A stretch of DNA of 64,000 nucleotides. Source: Fasciola hepatica. Its lineage: Eukaryota > Platyhelminthes > Trematoda > Plagiorchiida > Fasciolidae. Positions 53,028 to 64,000 of the stretch are shown here, piece after piece. Made by a program: the position numbers and the translations under genes. The number at the start of each line of letters is the position of its first letter. Position 1 is the stretch's first letter. Location of the stretch: contig CANUEZ040000183.1 in assembly GCA_948099385.1 (NCBI GenBank), positions 7,998,001 through 8,062,000 on the forward strand, in the 5' to 3' direction. A model generated the notes under the pieces. The model saw nothing but the letters and a program-made list of their open reading frames with translations. It made no database searches and was not told the DNA's origin.

Positions 53028-55043
53028 CTCAACGCCGATTAGAACGAACGACCAGCTGCGCTCCAACGGCAGAAAAAAAGTTAGAGATTATCACACTTTT
53101 CCTAATCCCCTCTACTTTTACTAGGCATCTTACACTCCTCTAACACTTTTCACACTGCTGACCAGATTTAGCCCACTCTACAACAACAAAAGAGAGGACA
53201 ACAACGTATGTAACACGGAATGTCACACATAGTGTGTGTGTGTGTGTGTGGGCAAACAACCCCAGCTGAAAACCACCTGCTGCACGTCTGTGACACAGAT
53301 ATGGGATAGTTTGGGGAAGAAAAAGCGTGGAAATAAGCAGCTGGTTAATCCGATGGGGGAAAACTGACAAGTGATCATAACCTGCATGTGTGTCGAGGGG
53401 CAGGAAGGGGGCTCTATCAAACACCAGTGTAAACGCAAAGCGTTCTTTACTGTGGACTAACCGAACAAGTACAAAACAAGCCCCTTTATTTGTCTGAACT
53501 ATTAGAATAATTTGAATTGGTTGTGTAGCAATAGTTAGCGGAGGACTAATTGAATAAGTTGAACTTTGTCTCGATTCAACGTCTATTCTGAATTAGTCGT
53601 TGACTTGTGATTGTATCCCCATCCTGCACGGATATCTACCAAGCAATTGACGTCACTCAACCTATCTTTCCTTCTGTCCACCAATGTATTCTCCAAATGT
53701 TATTCTACAGTTCTCCCGTAACCCCTCCGAATCTACTTAAGATTTGCTCACACTACACCACAGATTGGCCATTCTTAGTACAGCACAGCTTATGAAACAT
53801 TCGCCATTAAGATTCTTTCGACCTCACCCATCCCCTTCCTGTGTTATGACTTAGCTGTCAGCTTATTTGCATTCCACTACATGTTCCGTATTTAGGCTTA
53901 TCCACTCCCGTATAAATATCTATCGCTACTCTACAGTGCCTTTTTTAGCACATATTCTGGTTGGAGAGGTGAAAGTCGTGAAGGTGCTTCGGATGAACCT
54001 AGGTGGCTGAACCAGTTTTGTTCTTCAGTATTCATATTCTCGGTAATCGGGTTCTCTCTTTTGGCCGAGATTCAAGTTTGTTAACTTGCTGAATTTCTCC
54101 GTACAATACAATTAATTGAACATACCTTGCTTTGTGACATGTTCCGAATGCTTCCCTCTTCTTTTCTGAAGCAAAACGAACAGAAACCAAGCTAATGATA
54201 GTCGTGAAGTCATGAAGTCATTGAAATAGATCATGATAAGCATGCGAATAAAGCGACAAAAAACAACACCAACAGCACCATCATCATCATCATTACAGAC
54301 GAATAGTCAAATCAGTACGGATGAATGACGTATTTGCTACCGGGTTTTGATGCGCGCGCACACATCACGCGGTTTCGTTTATTACTGCTCACTAAACCAT
54401 CCATCCACCACTCAGTCACTCACCGATCGAATCCCTTCCACTTTGCACAATCACGTGATCACGAGGTGAACACAGCACAACAGTATGTATGCGGTGATGT
54501 TGCAGGAGTAACGCTCATGATGAGAGCACTATGCAAATTATGGTTCGATTCTAGCTCGTTTTGCGTCAATCGCTAACCAGGCACTTTTGTACTTCCGTTT
54601 TGTTCACCGCCTCCTGCCGGAAAAATTATTCAGTCGGATCGGATCAAACGAATGCAGAATGCAAAAAGTAGAACAAAAACCACGTCCCGAGACGATTTCT
54701 TATCCTACAGTCAAAAACGAACGCAGTTGGGGAAGGTATACCCGATGATTTCAGAGTACTCCTGTACTAACAAACAGACCCAGTAACGATCACCCAGAGA
54801 CTTGGAATGGAGTAGGAGAATCGTGTAATGCTTTCACAGTTCATGTGTGGTAACGATAAAGTGTCGCATACCGGAGTTTGAATATCTTACCTCAGACTGG
54901 ACAAATAGTCCATGAATTATATGTCATTCGGTCACCACCGATGGTGATGAACACAGAAAATAGAGAAAGAGAACAAGAGAAAGATGGGCAGATGTATGGC
55001 AAATCTCTCAATTGCCTATAGCAACGACATTAGATTGACTCAC
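53028..55043 (-). other. Intron, 2.0 kb
   Basis: Holds a (TG)n stretch near 53232-53250, a short CAT-rich stretch near 54270-54295, and a SINE-A 54770-54945 (minus). No coding or RNA feature could be supported. The intron between 52993 and 52787 (207 nt) is the only short one in the locus and holds nothing recognisable beyond its splice signals. Confidence 0.6.
54770..54945 (-). repeat. SINE-A, partial with head remnant
   Basis: Forward strand AGAGACTTGGAATGGAGTAG, ATGTGTGGTAACGATAAAGT, CGGAGTTTGAATATCTTACC and CATTCGGTCACCACCGATGG. The 3' part is missing. Confidence 0.65.
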
Positions 55044-55146
55044 CCTAATTTCAATCGACACAGATCGTAAGCCACTTCACGGTAGGATGAGGCTTTCTCG
55101 TCCAAGTATTTAGCATACGGTTGAATGAACGGTCCGATTCCATGAG
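55044..55146 (-). CDS. PICALM: PICALM-like exon (ANTH domain)
   Basis: Acceptor TGTACAG precedes 55146 and donor GTGAGT follows 55044. The exon is 103 nt and enters with two bases of a split codon and leaves with two. It reads PFIQPYAKYLDEKASSYREV then AYDLCRLKL, collinear with the vertebrate CALM helix containing FIRRYSRYLNEKAVSYR and VAFDFTKVKRG. The start of the exon also falls where a vertebrate exon boundary is expected. The preceding exon must end in phase 1 and was not found before 64000. Loss of this exon would remove an ANTH core helix. Confidence 0.85.
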
Positions 55147-55489
55147 CTGTACAGTATTCCATAAACATATACGGGAGCGGGAACGGAAGTGCAGAAACAT
55201 CAGGGCAACCGATCAGTCGAAGAAAATACTAATAAGTGACCGTAAATTGTACTCAGAACATTTTTCTTCTCTACGCGCACCTGTAAAAATAACTCGACTA
55301 ACATACTGTTAGACACCGAATGAACAGCTGAGTTATTTTGACACGTTAAGCACCCGATGGTAGTAATGCGTAAACCCTTTGACAATTAGGGATGAGAATC
55401 AGCTTTAAACGGTGTACAGTTATCATGATGTCCGTAGATGATGAACCAGATGCTAGCTACTTGATTACTTTTATGCGGCTAGCTGCTGC

Positions 55490-56200
55490 GAGAATGAACC
55501 GACCCCGTGGGTGTCCCTAATGGCACCTGCCCATGTGCAGTGTGTGTAGGGGAACTGCTCGTGAAGAGTCTTGGGGATTAGGTATAGAGTGGCGTCCCCA
55601 CCGTCACTCGGCTTTCGTTTGAGATAGCAACCCTAACCCGAGTGCAACCAAGTCTTACCTATCGGACAATAAGTATTTTGTGCGTTAGGTGTCGGTGACC
55701 GAGCAACCGGTTCATACGCCGCCTTTTGGATGACGGTCTGCCAGTCGAGGATGCCCGGCGCGTCCCAGTGAATCTCACTTCAGTCAGGATAACTGAGTAA
55801 GAGGCGCTGGCCTTATTCAGTGGTGGGCCACAATCGCGCACGTCACGCTACTGTTGTTTTGTACCGGCCCACTAACTCTAGTACGAAGACTGTTCCGACT
55901 GCGAACTATCACATTCTCCAGCGAAAACACAGAATATATAGGTTGTTGTCCCATGAGTCCACTCGATCCACACAACGCATTGGTTCGACTGATGTGGACG
56001 ACCACACCTTGAGGCTTAAACAACGCCAACAGGAGTCATCTTTCTTCTATCGATCCACTCCACCGATCGGCTGTCCTGTCAATCGAGCTTCCGGCGTTTC
56101 AAGTCTTGGGCTTGGTACCGCACCAGCGCTGACAGCCAACGTGACTTGGCTGTCCACCAATGCTGAGTTAACACGTACCCACGCAACCGCCTAGGGACTT
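55490..56200 (+). repeat. Dispersed repeat C, longest copy
   Basis: Collinear with 2985-3240 from about 55920 to 56150 (ACAGAATATATAGGTTGT, GGTTCGACTGATGTGGACGA, CTATCGATCCACTCCACCGA, TTGGGCTTGGTACCGCACCA). Similar long copies are needed to set its limits. No transposase or RT motif was seen. Confidence 0.5.
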
Positions 56201-56589
56201 CTGTGGCTTTATGTAGGGTTCGCCACCGGGCGAATGAACCGCAAGGCCCACCAACAACGTCGTGTTGCTTTTATCTGACGTCTTGCCCACGGCCTGTCTA
56301 ATATGAGTCATCCTGAAGTGGTGCTTCGAGGTGCAATCGTTGTAGCCTTCGTGGTTATCGCAGCACGCAAACCCGATCACCACGACAAAGTAGCAACATC
56401 GATCAGGTACGGGGTTAGATATGTACACTGTGCGCCGGAAAACGCCCACCCCCTAAGTAAACTATGGTTCTTTACCGTCGGTTCAGAATATCTCAAACAA
56501 GTGAATAAAATTGTACTTTTGCATCAAACGGTCAACCGTCACGAGATTCGTTATCAGGGTCAGACACACATCTATGTGTAATTCCAATC

Positions 56590-57330
56590 TGGCAAACCAT
56601 GAGTATATCCGTTATTATGAGTTCGCGTGATGCCCGTGAAAAGGTCGTCTGGTGTGCAGTCGCGAGGTGGGAATCAGGGAAGTCACACCGCGAGATTAAC
56701 AAGTATTTTGGTCTTTCAAGACGGACAGTAAGCAGATGGATCGGTCGGTTCAACAATGGAAATCAACCATTTGGAACAATCAGCAGGTATTCGCGTTAAA
56801 TAGGCATGATCGTTGAAGGCGTGTTTGAAAACATCTCTGAAACTAATAGGACGGATATGGTGACAGTATAAATGCAGCACAGTGGAGGTCCAGTGCATAT
56901 CTGGGAAGTTATCCGGTAGGAAGGTCAGAGCGAGCTGGTATATCTGGACGGCATCATCAACCATCAAGTTTACCTAGAATTCCTGATCCGGCACATCTTG
57001 GCACTATTGAGTAAAACTACTGAAGTGATTTTCCACGACAACAACGTGCTCGCACATCGTTCCTTGTCGCGCGTGGGTTTCATGCGCACCACAGTAAAAA
57101 GACACTGCCGTGGCCAACTCGGTCATCGAATATTTGTGAGATTATTTTGGGAGGAGAATGAATCGGAGGCGTCAGTACAAATCTCTAGGGTAGTTGAAGA
57201 GTACTCCGAAAAAGGAATGGGACCGTTTACCAGAAGATACTATCAGACGATTGGTAGCAGGCATGACCCGATGGGCGAATGCCATTATATCATCCAACGG
57301 TGTCTCAACCACATACTAATGAGTGACTGT
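56590..57330 (+). mobile_element. Tc1/mariner-type transposase remnant
   Basis: A helix-turn-helix-like N-terminus SHREINKYFGLSRRTVSRWI (56683-56744) is followed after a deletion by GGPVHIWEVI, SELVYLDGIINHQVYLEFLI (56932-56990), VIFHDNNVLAHRS (57025-57063) and, in other frames, WPTRSSNI. The first catalytic Asp region is absent. It differs from the remnant at 37690. No terminal inverted repeats were recognised. Confidence 0.7.
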
Positions 57331-57594
57331 TATAAAAAACAATCACACCATTCGATTTACAACAAAACCCTTTGATTTCAATAAGGGATTTTGATAATTT
57401 GCACTGGTTACTTTAGTTTTTTGTGGGGGGCGTCTTTCTGGCTAATAGTGTACAAGGAAATACACATACACACAAGCAATGTTGTAGGAAGAAAAGGGGA
57501 ACCATGACCTTGAGGTTTGCGGTGGAGCAGAGAGTCAATAAACAAGGTGAAGAGTAACGAGTTGGGTGAGAGACCGAAGAGCTGTTTACCGCCC

Positions 57595-57665
57595 AAAGTT
57601 GGCCAATGCTGGTGGAGTTCGAATCTCGTATCTTAGATTGAAACCGCTCGATCAGAACCAGTTGA
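57595..57665 (-). repeat. SINE-A head only
   Basis: Forward strand GCTGGTGGAGTTCGAATCTC and TTGAAACCGCTCGATCAGAA; the body is absent. Confidence 0.5.
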
Positions 57666-58166
57666 TCAAACCTCGTCAACTGTTACACAAGTGATTGCAA
57701 CTAAACAACGCCGAAACACACACGTGTACACACGCAAACGAGAGAGAGGAGAGAAAAACAGCAGTTTGTTTTCCAGCTGTTTACAAAAACCAAATATACC
57801 ATCAATTTCATAAACGCTGTGCGGAAAATCACGTTATTTCACTGTGGTCCCAAATAGTCAAGCGCTCTGCAGGTTATCAAATGGAGTGGAAATTGGATGA
57901 GCAAAGAGTAAACTGACCTAGCGAGCTAACTGGATACCGAGATTGTGGAGTGTCGCATAGTGTCTATACGTGTGTGTCCTATCCTTATCTGTCATCAGGG
58001 ATCGATCGGAAGCGCGAAAAGAAATGTCGCGTATCTACATCATAATCATACTGATTAATTAGTCTTACCACACAGAGTGAAGAGTTCAGCTGGGATGAAT
58101 TGTTTGTGCGAGCAAGCGAGCGAGAAAGAGGGATATTGAAAAGAACTTGACACCAGTGTTCGAAAT

Positions 58167-58655
58167 TTAAAAGAAACAACTAGAGGAATTTCGCTCACAG
58201 TTTAAAATGTGATACTGAGTTTTATAGCTGTTCATTGTGGTACGCGGGATGAAGCTCGATGTAAACATGCAGGTTGAAGACAGATTAGTGAGCGGATTAC
58301 GTGAACTGATAGGTGGAAGAAGCCGCGTCTCCGAACAAATTGTTTGAAAGACGGACCAAACCAAAGGTGAAGAATAGCTTAAACCTACAAATCCTGATGG
58401 AATGGACGGAAAAGACCCCATATCAAGACTGCGAAGGCGATTCCATCGTCGTTTCCCGGAGTATGTGGATATCCGAGGCGTTTTACACACCATGCTACTC
58501 CCACTGCCTAGTAAATTCCAACTGGATGTCCAAAAGATAGAGGTGCACATTCTCGAGTCAAAAAGGTTGGGTGGGGTTTCGTCGATCATTCTTCCAATAC
58601 TCTGAACTGGTTTGCCGAATAGTACAACAACCCACGACATCCAAGATGGCTCCAA
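58167..58655 (-). other. Unidentified coding-like stretch, 162 codons
   Basis: An open frame reads on the minus strand. The plus strand is also largely open over 58395-58600, reading MDGKDPISRLRRRFHRRFPE and VDIRGVLHTMLLPLP, and composition looks codon-like in both directions. I do not recognise either product. Bases outside it show no splice signals that join the PICALM-like model. Most likely part of an unnamed mobile element. Confidence 0.3.
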
Positions 58656-59049
58656 CGAACTTTATTCTATTACTGGTTATTCTTTGCATTGTTGACATCA
58701 TCGCGCAGACTTTAACATCACTGGTGGCCATGTTTTTCGTTTAGAATACTTTGCATATGCACAAGGTAATGTGATATTTCTAATGAGGCGCTGTGATTGT
58801 TGCACGAAAGCAACCGCAGAAGAAAAGAAACGCCCAGAACGCCAGATACACAACATTCAATTGTGGTATCGATCTGTGTTCGGACGGTTGAAATGTCTAA
58901 TTCAGAATACCGGCCAGATGGTGTGCGGCTGAGTGAAGATCCAAGTAAGTTGCAGGTTTCTGTAGCCTAATCAACGATGTAGTGATGTTTTTGATGTTTC
59001 ACACGTCCAACGTGTAAAATGTTTTCGCAGAACAAAACTAACAGATACA

Positions 59050-59770
59050 TTTTTGCCCGGGCGATTCCATCTGGTTATACTCGATGGTCGAAAATCGAGC
59101 GAAGGGTCGTCGCGTAGGGCTTTCGCTGACCTATGGCGTCGAGATGACGTCTGTTTATTCGTCAAGGATTGAGTGCATACTGTGGCAGTTAGGTCAGTCC
59201 TATTAAACGGCTGAGAAGCGTGGTGGTAATGGGTAGATAGCACACAAAGACTAACGATATTGTTGAGTGGGTTAGGTCCAACGCCTTATCAGTGCTACTA
59301 AAGATCATTTTACAGAGACAGGTCAGAAGTCGACCTCGAAAGCAGTGAGCTAATCTGAACAAACCGCGACATTTGGGGCACGCGTTGCTCATGCTCACAG
59401 ATAAACTACCCCGGTATGTTGCTGCCCTGGGCAAGTAGCGGTTGGCGGATGAGTCGGGGTGGTTAGCCCATGATGCGGCGGAAATGTATAAACACCTTCA
59501 CCATTGAACTTGGTCCAGTAGGTCTTGCCAAGCCTCCGATTTCGGTTGTACGAGACCAAAAAACTGAAAGGTTGCAGATAGTGTGTGACACAGTTACGTG
59601 GCGCTGTCGGTGGCGTAGTTACATTCGTAATCTGCTCATGTCTATATGATTTCCACTGAAAACTCTCGTTTTTGTTTATTTGCTCCTTATAATTCGACTT
59701 ATTTTACTCTTAACTGAATGACGCTGCGAGGTGGGAAACAAAACCAGAGCCTAGAAGTGTTCATGAGTGA
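59050..59770 (+). mobile_element. RTE C-terminal and 3' UTR fragment
   Basis: Broken frames show the RRRDDVCLFVKD-like segment near 59140, counterparts of AVRSVLLNG near 59185 and MLTDKLPRYVAALGK near 59395, and the 3' UTR with CGGTGGCGTAGTTACATT and AACAAAACCAGAGCC, also present at 44150-44300. An old copy of the same subfamily as 40465-44328. Confidence 0.65.
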
Positions 59771-59789
59771 ATTGAAGTGAACGTTTTTT

Positions 59790-59975
59790 TATAACACCAT
59801 CGCGCACGTGTGCCGTGGAAGGGTCGTGCTTCATAGCCTCAAAGACCCACTGTACTATTAGGGATAACCGGCAACTAGACCTTGAGACCTGGAATGAAGA
59901 ACCACATTAGGTCCCAATAGGTCAGCTGTGGTAACGAGCCGGATAACAGTGGATCACTATCGATCACCAAGGTTA
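59790..59975 (-). repeat. SINE-A, headless
   Basis: Forward strand CGCACGTGTGCCGTGGAAGG, CTGTACTATTAGGGATAACC, GGTCCCAATAGGTCAGCTGT and GGATCACTATCGATCACCAA, the recurrent junction. Confidence 0.75.
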
Positions 59976-60775
59976 GCGACTTATTTTTTTGGAAAAACCT
60001 CTATCCACAGGTCATAGATTCTATCGACCAAATCTCATGAATGAGAACGGAAATGATTGTGTCTGCATCTAGCTGAAGAAAACTACCACAGTCCGTGAGA
60101 CTGCTCAGAAGAAATCAATTGTGGCGAATTTTTGAAGGAATTTTGTGTTTGGCTGAACTACGGTGCTACAGGTCCGCGATGACAATACTGACTGCATACC
60201 ACAATGGATGTCAATCGGAAGATTGTTCGAATGTGCGCGTCAATTTTAGCGGTAGTATCGAAAATAAAAATGTGTGCGCACGCGCGTGGGGATACCAGGT
60301 ACGTGGATGGCCAGATCAACAGGAACTGGAATTCAAAATTGTCGTTCTTGTTAGTCAGTGATTTGAAATGACCGAAATCAAACAGCCAAATACACACATA
60401 CACATACACCCACATGTACACACACACACACACACGAAGCAAGGGCAGAGCACAACCGGTATAGAAAGAAAACAAGTATGCAGCACAAACGTGTCAGAAC
60501 AGTTAAGCAAGTAGAAAACGGGTTGGGAGCGAATTGCCTCTTTTATTTGTTCTGTTCCGGTAAGGAATTTTTGAGGACATTTCTCAAGGCTGTTAGAGCA
60601 CACAAAAAAGATGATGGAGCACCGTTTGACAGGAAATATGACCTTGGGAACAAAGCAAAAAGGAATGGAGAACTACTCACATTTCTCCCAATTATGTATC
60701 TTCTCGTGCAATCAAGATAGTTAAGGTAACAAATCAGCCAACCGGCCGATTGGGAACTTCTGGTGATTGTTTTGT

Positions 60776-61065
60776 AATCACTTACAAATATAAGCTTGAA
60801 TAAACAATTCAGAAGACAAACACTGCGAGAGTAAATCCTTTCGTATACTCTCGTCGGTTGCGTACGTACAACATCCAGCAAGAAATATAAAAACAATATG
60901 GAACGAAATGATTAATTAAAGCAATTTTATGGGACTCGGAATCGTGTGCGTGTGCCTGTGTCTGTGTGTCGATCGGTCACGCCAAGCCCCCTCATCGTGT
61001 TCAAAAGCGTATGACCTTCATCCTTAACCTACCATGGCTTTAGCCAACCACATGTAACCACACAC

Positions 61066-61113
<48 letters not shown>

Positions 61114-61278
61114 GACTTCGAATCTCAAAAAACTACTTTATTTGGTCATTTCGCTTCATACTGTAGTCATTTTCCTTGCTGGATTTTTTCTGTAAGCGAC
61201 CGATGAGAGTATGCGAAAGGAATTCCTCTCACAGTTTGTCTTCTGAATTGCCTATTCAAATATAAGCTTCTTGGTACA
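60776..61278. repeat. Inverted-repeat pair with about 260-bp spacer
   Basis: 60776-60893 (TATAAGCTTGAATAAACAAT, AATTCAGAAGACAAACACTG, CTCTCGTCGGTTGCGTACGT, ATCCAGCAAG) is matched by the complement of 61155-61278 (TATAAGCTT..., AATTCAGAAGACAAACTGTG, CTCTCATCGGTCGCTTACAG, ATCCAGCAAG). A related single copy occurs at 28535-28615. It could be a foldback element or two head-to-head copies of one repeat. The spacer holds a (CA)n array. Confidence 0.6.
61059..61110. repeat. (CA)n microsatellite, about 52 bp
   Basis: One CG interruption near 61069. It lies in the spacer of the inverted-repeat pair 60776/61278. Confidence 0.95.
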
Positions 61279-62209
61279 ACCCGTAGACGGCATCAGCGAC
61301 ATGAAGCAACACCGTGAACACCTCGCTTAGCCACGAAGTTTCCCAGTTTTCATCATAGATCATTATCACAATGACGACAACAACAACCACAAAAAACTAC
61401 GGCATACTCGGAAACCAAATTAGGGAATGGAAATGACAGTATCGCGTAGATGATAAAATTGTGTAACTATGTGGACGCCGGTGATCGTTAAATACAGCCA
61501 TTTTCTTGACTGTCGCTAACCCCTGTGTAGGTGGACCTCGGAAATCACACTCAAGAAGACCAGCACGTCCTACACGGCCAATTCCAAGTTGCGGACTACA
61601 CGACCTTGACCATGTGTCAATCAGCCCTCAGCCTTAGCGAACATCACACGCCAAGGAAGTCCATCCAAGGGCAGACAAAACTAAGGTCCGTTGGTAAGAG
61701 ATGCAGTGTTTGCTCGAGCATTTTAATTTGTGTATTCAATACTCTGCACCAAACCTCAGCTGGGATCAACCAATCTGACAAATCTGGAGTCATTGTTGTG
61801 GGGGGAATGAAAACTCCAGATTTACTGGCGATCAACGCGCGACTGAGTGTGAGTCTAGTGTGCAACATAATTTTGTTCCACTTCATCCCTGACCCCTTGG
61901 GAAGTTGGTTAATTTGCATTTCATGCCTCAATTCTAAATTTTGAGATTTTACAATAAGATCGGGAAGAGAAAGAGCGCGAGATGCAAGCATTCTGTTTAC
62001 TTTATTCGGTAGCTAACGTAAAACGTGTCAGTTTATATTTGATACGGTGCACTGACCACAGGAAACCACGGTGCGAAATGGAGCTCGCATGTTAAAGGCG
62101 GAATGAAAGCAAGTCACTTCGTTTATTTCTTCCAAGAGTGACCATATTTTCAATTACATATGTCAGAATTTAAGTTCCGCTCTAGTTCGAACACTTACGG
62201 TGTAGTCAG

Positions 62210-62360
62210 CAGGCTGTAGGTAGCCAAACTGTTGTTCGATTAATGTAATTTTGGGATCTTGCTATGCACTTACTGGGATTCGGTTCATGGAGATTTTCTT
62301 CTTGTTGCTTTTGCAGACTGAATACTTGGAACCCCCACGGAACATCACTGGTCCCGTATA
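62210..62360 (+). repeat. Dispersed repeat D, second copy
   Basis: See the match to 16160-16315. The TTCTTCTTGTTGCTTTTGCAG string looks like a splice acceptor but belongs to the repeat. Confidence 0.5.
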
Positions 62361-63017
62361 TTACAACGGCAGCCCAATTACACACAGTACAAACCGCCAG
62401 AGGACTGAGAGAGAGAGAGAGTCCATGATCACTCTAACAACCCGATTGATCTGGGTGTTTCATATGTTGTCCACCAGTTCACTTGCAGTTGCGGTAACTC
62501 GTGCATAGGCTGAACAGAACAGAATGAGACTTGGCTCAAACATGGGCCAATCGCATCTCGAAAGAACTTCTTTGCACTCAGTGACTCAGTTGGACTGGGC
62601 AAGACAAATTAGAGGCAATCACTCTGACATCAGCTATCACAAATATTCTCCTTACAATAGATCATCGAGTTGACCGGACCCGATGTCATCCAAAGAATAA
62701 TTAGGCAAAAGGAATAAAAATCTGTTCGCGTTTAGCAAAACCATGTCGGTCAAGTCAGGGGCAATTGGTGCAACCTGTCTACCTTGCATTGTATGAGCCA
62801 CTCAAATCCCTCGTGAATTAGATGCTCATCTTTCACAAACATTTTTTTACGGTTGATCCTGCCGTGCAACGTATCATGTAAAAATTCATGTTTTACGTTG
62901 GTAACAGAGGAAAGTAAATAAAATGCACTTTACAACCTGGGTAAAGAGGGCACAATGCTTTCCGTTCCAAATAACATCTGTCGAATTTATCACTGACACG
63001 AGGAGCCTGAATCTTAT

Positions 63018-63175
63018 GTATGATGGAAAATCCGCTTGCACCTTTCGCATCCAAAAGTACACGCCGTGAGCCGGAATCGAATTGACAACCTTCCGCTTAC
63101 CGGGTAGTTGTTCTACTAGCCGAGTTATTGTGGTATAACCAGATGGACGTGAACAACGCCGGCTTGATCCTGATC
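63018..63175 (-). repeat. SINE-B copy, diverged
   Basis: Forward strand ATGGAAAATCCGCTTGCACC, then the complement of the tRNA-like segment (CGTGAGCCGGAATCGAATTG to CTAGCCGAGTTATTGTGGTA). Confidence 0.7.
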
Positions 63176-64000
63176 CGGAGCGGGGACTATTGGATGCGAA
63201 AAACGTAAGTGAACCTTCCTCCTATTAGTTTAGTAATGGTCCTTGTCATGATAAAATTAGTACTGAGTTTATTGTCCAGAAAATCAGGAGTGAAACAAGA
63301 AAGTATGGTACATCCTCCTGGCAATTCAACTCATCACTCCCGCTGTGCAGTATTTCTTGTCATGGAAGAAACGAATATTTAGGCAATGGGAAATTGGACG
63401 AGACCGAGAAAAGTCGTTCGGGAACTCCTATGAAGCACGTGCCGTGTCTGAACTACGCTGAAAACTCAGTTGTATACCTGACTGTCGAAAATAATTAAAA
63501 TTGAAGATTCGACTCCAAAATATAATATCCGTTATGGGTGATCATCAGAAGACGGATCAAGTCTGAGGGGGGAGAAGAGAAAATGGGGAAACTGGTAACT
63601 ACGCCGATCGCCGTGTGGGCATAACCAATGGCAACGAGAATTTCAAAGCTTGAAACAAGGGTGCATGACAATGACCCCATAGCGGTTTCACCACACAAGT
63701 AAACACACATCATGGACAAGGCCCATCTACGTCAGATTTCTCTACAACTCGGCTAATTGACTATGTCCTATCGCTGAGCGATGAGTATACTGTAATTAGC
63801 ACTCCGGATACATGTGGATGAACTCCCCTGAACGCGTGACATTACTATTACTGTTATTTATTTTATTACACCGAGCCTGGGGTCAGGCACAGTGCCAACA
63901 CCACAAATACAGAAACGTGTGGGGAAAGGTGGAAAGTGAATAAGAACTAACTGTATTTTGCTATTTCATCGCACGCCTTTTTGTGATATTTAGGGAGTTT

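Larger units (their letters stand above)
55147..64000 (-). other. Upstream part of the PICALM-like gene (intron or 5' flank)
   Basis: The next upstream exon should end in phase 1 and encode the ANTH part ending near the CALM FLDKSGLQ block; I could not find it, so it is probably beyond base 64000. Contents: repeat C 55490-56200, Tc1-like remnant 56590-57330, SINE-A head 57595-57665, an unidentified coding-like stretch 58167-58655, RTE fragment 59050-59770 (plus), SINE-A 59790-59975 (minus), an inverted-repeat pair 60776-60893/61155-61278, (CA)n 61059-61110, repeat D 62210-62360 and SINE-B 63018-63175 (minus). Nothing recognised in 61280-62200 or 63180-64000. Confidence 0.5.

Noticed and set aside
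58590..58655. WMSWVVVLF in the minus frame, resembling the CALM SSWVVVFKSL block of the missing ANTH exon
   Set aside because: Flanking residues do not continue the ANTH pattern and there are no suitable splice sites.
62180..62285. Minus-strand segment reading DPKITLIEQQFGYLQPADYT before a GTAAGT
   Set aside because: It lies in dispersed repeat D, whose other copy at 16160 has no such frame; upstream acceptor is weak.
62865..62880. GGTTGATCCTGCC, identical to the start of eukaryotic 18S rRNA
   Set aside because: The match stops after 13 bases and the following sequence does not resemble 18S; taken as chance.

Overview
The window looks like nuclear DNA from a flatworm, most likely a digenean trematode. 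That is an inference from the retrotransposon load (RTE/SR2-like and CR1-like non-LTR elements), very long introns and (TA)n/(TTA)n microsatellites; no sequence search was run. I see no ribosomal RNA and no intact functional tRNA gene.

One host gene runs the length of the window on the minus strand. Nine exons between 55146 and 3696 join in consistent phase (1222 nt, 406 whole codons plus two split codons). They encode most of the ANTH domain and part of the C-terminal tail of an AP180/CALM-type clathrin assembly protein (PICALM/LAP family). Introns range from about 0.2 to 13.4 kb. The N-terminal ANTH exons should lie beyond base 64000. The C-terminal end is either at 3692-3694 or left of the recognised exons.

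Nearly everything else is intronic or upstream mobile DNA in layers. (1) RTE-like non-LTR elements: one full-length but mutated copy at 6208-10055 (minus), a second with a preserved 5' end at 40465-44328 (plus), and a dozen fragments. (2) A tRNA-derived SINE-like family (here SINE-A, about 240-290 bp, about 20 copies), with full copies carrying a Ser/Leu-like tRNA head and a recurrent headless class. (3) A second family (SINE-B) with an internal tRNA-Thr-like segment, four good copies. (4) A CR1/jockey-type RT remnant (49545-51262). (5) Two decayed Tc1/mariner-type remnants (37690-38115 and 56590-57330). (6) Long AT, TTA, GA and CA microsatellites.

Several insertions can be ordered. The full-length RTE copy split a SINE-A and left a 9-bp target duplication. 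A 599-bp minus-strand RTE copy sits inside the plus-strand RTE copy at 40465-44328. SINE-A copies sit inside two older RTE fragments, and a SINE-B interrupts the CR1-like RT. No cellular gene other than the PICALM-like gene could be supported.
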